This document shows, in pieces, positions 44,201 to 54,606 of a stretch of 64,000 nucleotides of DNA. Made by a program: the position numbers and the translations under genes. Origin of the DNA: Ixodes scapularis (lineage: Eukaryota > Arthropoda > Arachnida > Ixodida > Ixodidae); NCBI RefSeq assembly GCF_016920785.2, contig NW_024609880.1, positions 53,696,121-53,760,120 of the forward strand. The letters run 5' to 3'. A model generated the notes under the pieces. The model was not told the origin of the DNA, did no database searches, and was given only the letters and a program-made list of their open reading frames with translations. Each line of letters begins with the position of its first letter. Positions within the stretch are counted from its first letter, which is position 1.

Positions 44201-47200
44201 CAGAGAGTTACCTAACGATCCAGTTTAATTTTGTGCATCCGATGACAAAAGTAAAAAAGTAGTCTGATCTACTTTACAGTCACGATCCATTCGTCAGTGG
44301 GGATGCTGCTTTAGCCAATCCTTTCATCCACTTCAATCGCCATCCTACAGAAAGAAAGTCGTGAGGAGGGGGATCTCGTACTACATAAAGGTGGCGTGCA
44401 CTCGCAGGCAGTGAGGAGGGCAGACGCGAGATACTTCTCGTTGCGCTAGACAGTGTGCAAGAACAGCGACAATCTCTCAAGCCTCGGCGAAGAGCCCTCT
44501 TAACTTGTCGTCTTTTTCGAGCCCTCCACTCTCAAGGTACAATGGCTTGCACACCAAATAATTTATTGGACACTTATTGTGCAGGCCAAGGCGGAGTATG
44601 AAAAACTGGTGTCGGCAGTCGGAGGGAACAACAAGCCGGTTGGTGGCGCCCCCGACAATGTGCGTGCGAGTCCGGGTGTGCCCCGGGCCTCAACGGGGGA
44701 GGTGGCAAAGCTGTCGGAGCTGCCTCTCAGCTGGAACCCTGCCCTGAGGGAACGGCTCCAGTGTCTGCGCCAGGAGCTCAATGACTTTGCGGGGTTCGGG
44801 GTGGCTTTGGTCACGGCTCGGCCGACGGACGCGTTGCTGGCGGATGCCTTGCGGAACCCCTTCGACATCGGACGTTCGGCGCTGCTCGACCAAGTGGCGC
44901 GGATGAGGGCACACTATCTGCACGCAACACCGGGCGGCGTTCTGACAGCACGCCTTCACGACGCCGGTGAGATGCACCGTTCTTCCCGGAGGACATTCTT
45001 TTTCTTTTTACAATCTTTCCTTAAATGTTTAGAGCTGTTAGAGCCACTAAGCAAACTACGCTTCAGACTGACACCTTGGTCATTGATGGATGGACAAATG
45101 AATGCCAGCGGTCGTTCCCTTTATGACGGGCGGTTGCTCTCACCACCTAGCCGTTTTGGTGCTTCAAATCATTGTTGCCAGTTATCGTAGGAAAGGGTTT
45201 TCCCGTCCTCCAGAAACACCAAAATGGTCCTCGACAAAGCAAAACAGTATCACCCGAGCTTTCCAACACTGTGTTTAAAGTTCTGGAGGTCGCTTTTTTG
45301 AGCCTAAGTGATCGCCAATTGCACCAAAAATCTGGGAACAAGGTGACGATAATCTAAACATTGCTCCTTTAGCTGCTCTGAAAAGCTGCCACTAGTAGCG
45401 TATTTGAAACTGTTTGAGTGTATCATTTAACATAGCTTTAAAGGGATGCTGAACTGAAATTTAGAGCTAACAAAACAAGGCTGAAGTGATAGGTGGGATG
45501 CTGAAAACCCCAAAACATTACTCCTACAGCAATATCTCTAACGGTTGGCTATATTTTTAGAAATGAAGTGCGCGATAGAACACGGCCGACGAGACATGTC
45601 ACGTTACGATTCCGGTTCCCACTCCTCTTTGCTTCATCCCCTTAGACAGGTGAACTGAAGCGAGGAGGAGAGAAGCAAAGTCGCTTTCCCTCATTCTCAA
45701 CAGTTTCACGAGAATCGTGACGTCACATTCCTCGCTTGATAGCGCCTTTTTTTCCAAAAATACGGGCATCTGTTTAAGATATTGATGTATGATTGATGTT
45801 TTGAAGCTCCTTGCGTCCCGTTCAACGCTCCTGCAGCCTTACAATGCTGAATACAAGTTTCGGTGAAGCATACCTTTGACCTGTTAACCGTTTCTTTAAA
45901 GGGGGGGGGGGGGGGGGGCAATTTTCGACCCTAACCTGCTTCTTTAAATTTTTATTGCATGTGCGGCTCGGGGTTGCACGTGTCTGCACCACCAGTCGCC
46001 ATTTTTAAAAATGTGTACTATAAGAACAAACATGTGCTGCCATCTTTCGGCAGCGCCGCAAATTAAGCTGTGAACGATCCTCGGTCGTCTAAAACAGCCA
46101 AGGGGCAAGCAAGGTTGCGTGGACGGGCTACTCGTCCTAAACGGTTTGGGGACGGCTGTAGACGCACGAGCTAGGCTCGTCCAAAACGGTTGGGCGGTTA
46201 AAAATATGCAGTGCTTCTTTCCGCTGGCTTTTTGCAAAAGAAAGACAAAGAGGAATTTTTGGCATAACTTTTAATGACGACGCCATCTTGTTCTCCACTT
46301 GGCACTAATGAGTTGTGTTAAGAGCGGGAGAGATCTTTTCTGCTCTGACCAAAAAAAAAGCAGTCATATCCCCTGGGTGTTGCATCTGCACAGCAAATGT
46401 TCTAGGCATATTTTTACAACTCTATGATATGCCCAAGTCACCGTGCGTGACCTGATGTTGCTGCATGGTTTTGTTGGTGTCCCTAATATGATTTCAGAGC
46501 AACTGCACAGCCTTCCCGTGAGCCAAATGGGCAACTACCAGGAGTACCTCAAGCGCATGCCAACGCCTCTGCGAGAAATTGAGTCCACTCCTGTGAGGCA
46601 ACACATGTTTGGCAACCCCTTCAAGATAGAGAAGGTGAGGCACTTTTTTCACTCTAGGGATATTACGAGCATTTGTGCCGTGTTCAAGGAAAACGGAACA
46701 ATATCCTTGTAAAGGCTTTATAAGAGTGGGAGCGAGTTCCACAAGCCCTCCTCTCACAAGATGTTTGCCGTGCCTCCTAGGTAACATGGCCACTTTGCTA
46801 GATGTGTCCTCGCTGATAGACCATTTGGTATATTACCCAAGCATCAAGGAGAATGCAGGGATTGGTGCGCCACACGCGCAGACCTTTCCCGTATAAAAGA
46901 TTAAAAGTAAATAACCAAAATAAAGCTTTGACGAACGCACGAGCAAGGTGCCATTTGTTTTAGGTATTTGCTTTAGAAAAGTTACTACTGCTGAGGCCAG
47001 CACGTGCGGCGCGTGGAACACCAATCCCTGCATTCTCCTTGATGCTTGGGTAATATAGCAATAGGTCTATTGAACATGGATCCCAGCCCACGGGCTTACC
47101 AACCGGAGGTGTGCAACCTTCCAATTTTTAAAGTGGGGGGAGAAAGCATGTGTCTTGCCCCCCCCCCACCCACCCACCCCCTGAAATAGCCACCACTAAG

Positions 47201-50200
47201 CAAGGCAAACACTGGCCGGCGGCGCCCAAGGGATACCAAGGGCACCGGCCTTGGGGTGGGGGGAGGATCTGGTTTGCCCCCCCCACTCAAAAACAAGTTG
47301 GTACGCCACTGTCCCAACCAATTGCTGACACAGCACTCGCGTACAATCTGTGCCTCACGGTATCCTCTGGTAGGCAACATGGAAAATCCAGTACAATGTT
47401 CTCGTTATTTAGGAGATCGGGCTGTGCTCTAGAAGGCGCAATCTCCCACCTGTTATTGTTGGAACTAATGCGTAAAGAAGGGTCGTGGTTGATATTGCCG
47501 ACCCCTTCAAGAACTCCACTTCTCTTCTCTGTAAATAATATAAAATAAACCAATTATTAAATAATGACAGGTTAAGATTATAGTTCCCCAAAATGTCTTT
47601 GCTTGCACAAGCTAAGCTTAGTGCACTACGTGGAAGGCCACTTGCGCTACGACAATGTGTAAAAATTGGGTCAGGAATTACATTTCCACGAGGGCCCAGC
47701 CTTTTTTTCTCAATACAAATAAAATGGGACATGAACCAGCAAGTAAGACAGGACAGGTGGGATAAGGACCTGCTCGTCCTTGTCCTTGCGCTCTTCTATT
47801 TGTGCCCAAAATGCTCGAACTAGCCCAGCAACATGATTATTTCTCACATTTTACGTGTGGGAAGTGGCATCCGAAAGGAAAGAGAAGTGGGGCGGCAACA
47901 TCTCCTTGCGGTTGCGTTGCTCACTTTGGTTGTGCCGTTTCCCGCAGCGCATGATGGTGGACGAGGCCGACCTGGACATGGTGACGAGCCAGGCGCGGGG
48001 ACACAAGCGGGCAGCCCCCGAGCCCCCCGGGGGGCCCCGGGCCAAGCGGCGGCCGGGGCCCCTGCCCAGGGACTTCGGACACCGGAGCCGCAGCCCCACG
48101 CCTCCCACCTCCCCCACGCCCAACGGACCCAGTCCGGACGGCCCTCAGAGTCCCGGTGCAGAGGCCAAGCCCACCAGGGCACCTCCACCCATGGGCAAGT
48201 ACTTCCCTCCCAGTCCCCTATCAGCCCCTTTCATTTGTTTATTTATCGATGTTGCACACCAGCAGCTACGTGCCTTTCTAATATCACACTGTGTGACACT
48301 AGGGTCATTTGATTTACTTGACCGGTGCATAAAAATGCAGGGAATTGTACAGTGCCCCTCAAACTTAACGCCGCCACTCGGTTTCGCAAATATTGATCTA
48401 TTGCAGGCTACCCAAAGATAAATCGATCGCTGCAGCTGCTGGAATACCTTCCCTTGGTTCGGTTTTCATCGACGACGCAAATCTTTACCAACTAGTTCGA
48501 CCGCTAGGTTCAGGAATAGCTCAAAAAGTGATAAAACCGGACCATCTCGTGGCGGCGTTAAGTTTGGGGCACACTGTACTTCCGGTTGCGTTGTCAGATA
48601 GACTGAGCTCTTAAATCGAATACGGCAGTGCGCACTGAGTGCAGCTGGAGCAGGAGGTGCAGGTAAATTGGACGCAGCAACTCGTAACATAAACAAATGG
48701 TCACCGTTTTTTTCTTTCTTCTGTTTTGACTTCTATAAGTGCAAGGCTGTCATCAAAATTCTGCTTGCTCGTAGTGCCAATGTTTATCATAATGAGGGAA
48801 TTGGTGGCCAAGTGTGCTAACGCACACAGATGTGTGCATTAACTCTGGTGTCTTCAGGGTTCAATCTCCACACCTGCCCATTGCAACCTGGATGAGCACC
48901 GTACCGAAGCAAAGTCCTGCATCGCAACTGCGTGATGCACATTAAAGACCTCGGGCTAGCAGTGGTACTGCACTGGTTCTAAATTCATCATCTTCAGCAA
49001 AGACGTGAGACGCCCACAGGGGCTGGCCGACTTCCCGCTGTCGATACATACAGATAACACGAGCCCAGCCGAGCGCCTGGAAGAAGGATTGCTGTGGTAG
49101 ACAAGCTTGGTCTGATGCAGTCTTTGATGCAGGAGAACCGGAGGAAGAGGCGAGCAATGGCTGGGCTCCCGTGGAGCCTGACCGCGCTGCCCTGGGACCC
49201 TGGGAAGAGCGGAACGGCCAGCCGTCGGCAATGCCACCCGAGCCTTGGCGCGACAACGGCTTGCTCCGAGGCTGCTTGCTCAAAGAGGTTCGCAGGCCTG
49301 GACGCAGTAAGTCACGCCTCCTCCTTTCTAGAAGGGGGTGCCTATCCCCTCGTTGCTTTGGCAGCAGTTGCTGTAGTGTTACCGAACGAGTCCAGTGCCC
49401 ATGGTCACGATGTGCTACGTCTTAGTTTACACTGCAGACGAACGCTTGTGCCAAGTGTAAGGGATTTGTCAGGTGCATAATTTTAGGAGGCATTTCTGGT
49501 TACATAAGCATTTCACAACTTGGAGAGTTTTTTCGGAACTGTTAGGCACCCAAGCTTGTGCTTCTTAGAGTGCGGAAACTTCTGTTGCCGTCTTGTAGAA
49601 AAGGTGCCGAAAGAGACAAGGTCAAGACAAGTTGAGCAAAACAAAGTGCTGACAGAATGACTTTTATTTATACATGTTTTTTTTTCTAATAAACTTCATT
49701 GCAAGGCACCTTATTTTGTTAATTTGTCACACTCCTGTCTCTTTCACTCCCTTTTTCACACATTGGTACAAACAAACCGACCCAACTGCCCTCTCTGTGT
49801 GTTACCTTATCCTCGGACCTTTTTTGGGCAGAGGCTCTGTGTTCAGAGTTCTGCTTTGCGATATTAAGGCTCTGCTTTGCGATATTAAGGCTCTTGAGAA
49901 GAACCGGGGATCCTTGGAACCAGTGAACCCAAAAACGTTATGCGTGGTTCCATCCTGTACGGAACATAGCAGTGTTACATCCTAAATGCACAGTTGTTTG
50001 GGGTGACTTATAAGTTATGGGGTTTACAATATTAGAATGAAATGTGGTCAGCCTGGACTCCCTGGATATTTCTCAAGGGCCAACAGTCACGATCATACAG
50101 CTGCTCATTCACACCAACAAGATGAGCCAGACAAGGTGCTGCTTTCTAGTCCTGGTAAAGGCAGGGAGGGGAATGCCATCTCCCGCCTTGACTGGCTATT

Positions 50201-51576
50201 GGCAATGTACAGTGGAATCTCGTTAATTTGAACCCAAGGGGGACCAGAACTTTCTTTGAATTACCGGGAGTTCTTCCTAGAAGCGCATAGGATGGGACTG
50301 GCATGTTTCTTTGAATTATCCGCGAGTTTGAATTAATGAGATTCCACATACCAACATCAGACGAGCGTAGCAACGAGTCACTGCAGCCAAGCATGGGGAT
50401 GTCACTTTTGTTTGGTATTTGCCTTTTAAGCCCTGCTTTCATTTAAGCAACAAACAAGAACAACCTACCTCAGTTGTGTGCAGCGCGCACTTGAAAATAT
50501 ATTTGGCAGGCTCGGAAGCACTTGAGCTTACTTTACGAGCGTCGAGAGATTGCAAGCCTGTCAAAGATTCCTTTGCATGCATGCTGTGCATGCTTGAGGT
50601 TCGTTGGAACTGGCTGCCACAGTTGGTCGCTCAAGTGGGTCGAGGGCATTATTGTTAGCGAACAATCGAGCTTGGAGCACTGGCCGTTCAGCTTCAGCTC
50701 TCTTCTGGCCAATAATATTATACCTCGTATTTTGTTTGTTGTGAGTTGGCTACACTACGTAAATGGTTTAGTCGATCTCGTGAAAACATAACCTTTTGTT
50801 TCTTGTCTACTAGATTGCACGCTTTGCGACTCACAACCGTTAGAAGGGCGACACGAATGTGCAGTACTGGCAGTCTTTTTGTGGTGCATTTGGTATGAGC
50901 CAAACAGTCTGAGATAAAGCCCAGTGATCCTAGTGCACCCCAGGGTAGCTTGAAGTGACAGGGGGCCTGGAGAGCCGGCAGTTGTAAAAAGTGGAGGGGT
51001 TTACGGACTCTGAGCATAGTGGAATGGTGCCCGGAGGGCCTCGTTAACCGGTGTGCTTACCTCGTCCTCAAAAGAGGATCCTTGATTTCTACCTGACGAA
51101 GTCATAGAAGTGTCACTCTGTTGCCTGCTACGATCGTGGTGTTGGTGCAGCAGCAGAGACAAATGTGGCAATGTGTGGGCGAGATAGGACGATAAACACA
51201 CCAGTCAGACACAATGGAGGCACCATAACCCTAGTGCAACCCAGGGTAGCTTGCAGGGGCAGCAGCTACTAAAGGGGACAGGTTTGCCCTCTGTTTTCCG
51301 CACCCCAAGGATTATCTGGCAAAGCGTAGCGATAAGGCGAGCTCAAAGTGGGTGGATGGCCGTATGGCTACAGGGGCCGGTCGGGGCTCTCCGTTTGCAG
51401 ACTTTGAGCGCCTGTTTGAGCTGCTGGGCCTGGTGCAGGGGGGCCTGGAGACCCGGGTGTGCATGGTGCGCCACGTGATCCACGAGGCCGGACGCTTCAA
51501 GCGCCGCCTCCTCATGCGCCTCCTGCGGGACTTTGAGCAGCGCCTGGTCGACGCCGCCGCATTCCCCTCCGCCTAG
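41300..51576 (+). CDS. INTS6: Integrator complex subunit 6
   Basis: Nine exons: 41300-41416, 41560-41637, 41766-42005, 42243-43178, 44585-44966, 46498-46634, 47948-48194, 49121-49306, 51401-51576; 2499 nt, about 832 aa (human about 887). The N terminus is a von Willebrand A domain with a MIDAS motif (DTSAS, residues 9-13; later GLTTLG and ITDGS). Family blocks follow in order: GWKENHATFM, PGSELTKEPFRWDQRMFALV, PFDKYELEPSPLTQFIL, GYLKASTNLTCVNLFVLPYN, QMGNYQEYLKRMP, MMVDEAD, and a C-terminal helical domain KEVRRPGRNFERLFELLGLV. INTS6 belongs to the nuclear Integrator complex, which attenuates RNA polymerase II and processes snRNA, and it helps recruit PP2A. The first four exons are GC-rich with introns of only 128-237 bp. 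Exon 7 encodes a low-complexity Pro/Arg-rich linker; its donor is probably GC (ATGG/GCAAGT), and the exon 7-8 junction is the least certain part of the model. Confidence 0.95.
44023..44167. mobile_element. Foldback element in INTS6 intron 4
   Basis: Arms 'acaggtcaag..gctcctcgcacc' and 'gttcgctctgctaaagt' fold onto their complements 'ggaggagc..cccttgacctgt' and 'actttagcagagcgaac'. The stem is about 60 bp, around a short loop. Confidence 0.75.
45442..45875. mobile_element. Degenerate TTAA-type element
   Basis: The left end AGGGATGCTGAACTGAAATT follows TTAA (45438-45441). The right end 'aagtttcggtgaagcatacct' is its imperfect complement, followed by TTGA. It looks like an old copy of the AGGG-ended TTAA class. 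Confidence 0.45.
48939..49040 (+). repeat. Dispersed repeat, family D copy 2
   Basis: Matches 25841-25940 ('cctcgggctagcagtggtac', 'gacgcccacaggggctggc', 'cttcccgc'). It ends 80 bp before the INTS6 exon 8 acceptor. Confidence 0.6.
49854..49900 (+). repeat. Short tandem duplication (22-bp unit)
   Basis: 'ctgctttgcgatattaaggct' occurs twice in a row in INTS6 intron 8. Confidence 0.85.
50210..50348. mobile_element. pogo/Tigger-like MITE
   Basis: Left end CAGTGGAATCTCGTTAATTT and right end 'gaattaatgagattccac' are inverted repeats flanked by TA. This matches the CAGTnnAAnCTCGTTAATTcGAA terminus typical of pogo/Tigger elements. About 140 bp, non-coding, in INTS6 intron 8. Confidence 0.75.
50923..51300 (+). 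repeat. Pair of diverged direct repeats before INTS6 exon 9
   Basis: 'cctagtgcaccccagggtagcttg' at about 50928 is repeated at about 51230 ('cctagtgcaacccagggtag'), with further similarity downstream in both copies. The second copy lies about 100 bp before the last INTS6 exon. Confidence 0.6.
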
Positions 51577-53654
51577 GCCCCGCCCCCGACCCCCCGTCGG
51601 GGTGGGGCACACGGGCACAACACGCCATGAGAGCGTTCGCTCACTGGAACGTCCACTCTCCAGAGCGTTAGTTTCCCGGACCTTGCGCTTTGCGAGCGTT
51701 CGCTCCGCGGGCACCCGCTCAGCGACATTGGCTGTCAGCGACACTTCGCGGCGCATGCGTTTGCGAGGACGTGCCTTTGCACGCCTGCCACTGGTTCGAT
51801 CGTCTGATGCCTCACAGCAGGCAGACGGGCGAGCGATGATAACGCCGTTTCGGCGGGGCTACCCCGTGAAAAGAAGAGCGCTCTGCTCGGGGCCGCCCTG
51901 GGAGCGTGGTGGCCCCGATCGGCGCATGACGGCATGGCAAACAATAGAGAGAGGTGTTTTTATTATTGGATCCTTTCTTTTATCATCATTTTCCATTGTG
52001 TGGCCGCTCGTTTACGGCGGCGGCGATTGGGAGATGTCTTGGTGCGCCTCCCGTTTCCGTCTCCCGTTGATGGGGCGCTTACGTGTTTTGGTTTTTTTTT
52101 CCTACTCGACTCGGAGAAAAGGTGTATGGGAAGTGTGCAACAAGGCGGCGGCACCGCAGTGCGGTGCCTTACATTTTTCATTTCAGGTAGACATTGCGCG
52201 TAACAGCCGACCATAGTTTCTTATCAATTTCAGCTTGCCTGAGCACGACGATGTACACAACTTTCAAGGCCACAATGGGCGCTAAGTTTTTTTACGCAAG
52301 ACACGTAAATTGAGAACACCGATTCCCTCCTAGCTGTGGCGAAAACGGCCGCAATCATCTTGATGCAGGTGCATCTACTCGATACGCCAGCGAGCAAAGA
52401 GCACTCTGATAATAAGAGGAACGAAAAATACTTCTCATATCAGTTCTATCAATCACTAGTGAATGTCGTCCTATATAGTGATTTCCAGACCGTCGAACAA
52501 ACAAGTGCCTTGTGGACCCATATTCCAACAAGTGCTGTCGTTGCTGCTTATGACTGCAAGGAACACAATTGAATCCGAGTTCCAAGCAACTCCTGCGAAT
52601 CGAATGACGTGAGAACACGCACAGAGAAACGCTGGGTGGGTAGATTGCCGGACATTGAGGTGTGAAACCATTACTTTGAAGCGAGATCAAGAAACATGGC
52701 TGTGTGGAGGTGCAGATGCAGCCAAGAAACTCCGGTCGCATTAGAAGGGGTTGGAGCGGGCAGCGCTTCACCTTGCGTCATAGTGTGGACACTGTTGTCG
52801 GTGGCACTGTGAACCAGCTGCCAAGATGTCGCACGCTGCAAATTGACAACTTCCTCACAGTGCCGTTTACCTTTCATCCGTGGCTCCACATTTGAATAGA
52901 CCTCTTCCAAAAACGGAGCGATCCTAGGGGCGTAGTGCTGCGCAAAGGATCTTGGGAACCCACTGCCCACTAAGTTTCAGTTTCGATTTGCAAACCTCAT
53001 TTCGCGGCGTCCCGTTGCGACCAAAAATGGTGTTTATTTTTTCGAATATGTGACTTTCCTTGAATTTATAATACCGTAGGTGTTGCGTACAAATACGGAT
53101 AAAGTGCTGGGGCACGTTTCTTGGGCTCCCAACATTCCACAGTTTGTGCGTAGGTTGACCCGGGACTGCGATGATGCATGGAAGAAGAAGTAGATACTCT
53201 GCAAGTTATCCTGCTCCATTGTGTTCTCAATGTCCTAGGCTTCCTTAACTTATCTGCGAGACAGGAGGGTTGTGCTGCATTCTGGAGGGGTAGCCAAGCT
53301 GCCAAAAAGGTATGTGACGTGGCCCCCCCCCCCCAGCCATACTCCCACTCCTCGCTAAGCTTAGGCAGGTCCTTGCGGCTACTGGAGGTCCGTGTTTCAA
53401 CAGGGGCTCTCGCAAAGTGAATGGGTGCAATGCAAGCGGGCGCCTACTTTATTTTCACGCAGTGCCAAGTTGCACTAATTCGTCAACAGGGAAATCAAAA
53501 TTGAAACCATGCCACTCCTATTCATGGCCACCCAGGTCCAGTAATGCAATGTGTGCAGTGTTGCATGCGGGGATTTCTGGAACTAGTTTATTGCCAGGTG
53601 CCATTTGTCTTGCAGCGGTTGCAGCCACAAATGGATGGCTCTACTTTTATATCG

Positions 53655-53690
53655 AAGTGATATATATATATATATATATATATATCACTT
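53655..53690. repeat. (TA)n palindrome
   Basis: 'aagtgatatat..atatcactt' is a perfect 36-bp inverted repeat built on TA dinucleotides. It is likely to extrude as a cruciform and to vary in length. Confidence 0.9.
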
Positions 53691-54178
53691 TGGCTCAATG
53701 GCGTTGCAAGTTTCGTAGGCAATGCCAAAATAGCATGAAACAGATTCTTTCAAATAAGCAGGTAGTTGCATTGAGAGATGCAATTTAAAATGCTGCCTTA
53801 TCCGCCCCTCCTGCATACTTTGCCGGCAGCAATGCAAGATTTGGTAGGGCATCGGCACAAATTAATAGTCCTTTCGTTGTCCACAGCATGCAGCGCAAAA
53901 CAAATTCACGGATAGTGTTGCATGAAGCCACATGACGAGGCATCGCAATATATAATGATGTCTTGGGGCATCGCTCAGAGTTAAACAGGCACATATGTGC
54001 AATTCTACGGTCCTTGGAAGTCGTAAGCAGTGTTTGAGCCTTCGGTCACCAGCCAAATTCTGAACATCTCGCGAATCATCTGGGGCTTACCAACTGTCTT
54101 GGCAACTTCATTGAGCACAAAAGCCGAGAACTTTTGCTGTAGTTCTAGAAGCATGTACTATGTGCACGCTCGCATGGC

Positions 54179-54269
54179 CAGGGGGGAGGGGGGGAGAGGA
54201 GGAGGAGGAGGAGGGAGGGAGGGAGGGAGGGAGGGAGGGAGGGAGGCGGGCGGCAGGCAGGCAGGGCAA
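54179..54269. repeat. GGGA/GGA microsatellite
   Basis: About 90 bp of 'gaggaggagg' grading into 'gggagggaggga' and 'ggcaggcaggca', downstream of the TMEM256 3' end. G-quadruplex potential on the plus strand. Confidence 0.9.
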
Positions 54270-54516
54270 GTATGAGCTTTTACTTTTAGCTTCATGAGAA
54301 GCACGAAACAAAGGTAAAGATCTATAAAAAGCCAGGCTGCTCTTTGACCTCGCCTTGGTGTCAAAAGGGTTAAAGGTATGGGAAGGCCAAAGGTAACACA
54401 GATTGGACACCACCTGTTCAGCTCTTGGTTGGAGAGAGACTTTCAAGGTAATCAATAGATAAAGTTGTCTTTATTACATTTCTTATGTTCATGCAGTTAC
54501 AATAGTGAAAGCTTTC

Positions 54517-54522
54517 TTTATT
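54517..54522 (-). terminator. TMEM256-like gene poly(A) signal
   Basis: AATAAA on the minus strand, 85 nt past the stop codon. A second candidate is at 54470-54475. Confidence 0.55.
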
Positions 54523-54606
54523 ATTACTTTTTCTTCGTGCAGTTGCAGCCTCACGGCAGCAGGTTGTCAGCTTGCGAGAGGAATTGCCCTAAAAGTGGCT
54601 GTGCGG

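Larger units (their letters stand above)
51577..54606. other. Convergent intergenic region between INTS6 and TMEM256
   Basis: It holds the INTS6 3' UTR. I did not find a convincing AATAAA for INTS6. It also holds a TA palindrome and a GGGA array. Frames such as 51533-52216 are GC-rich 3' UTR sequence with no recognisable domain. Confidence 0.45.

Noticed and set aside
46130..46300. Small hairpin with 'cgtctaaaac/cgtcctaaacgg' as a structured RNA
   Set aside because: Repeated short motifs only; no convincing extended stem.
51533..52216. 227-codon frame after INTS6
   Set aside because: It overlaps the INTS6 stop and GC-rich 3' UTR; arginine-rich translation without a domain.
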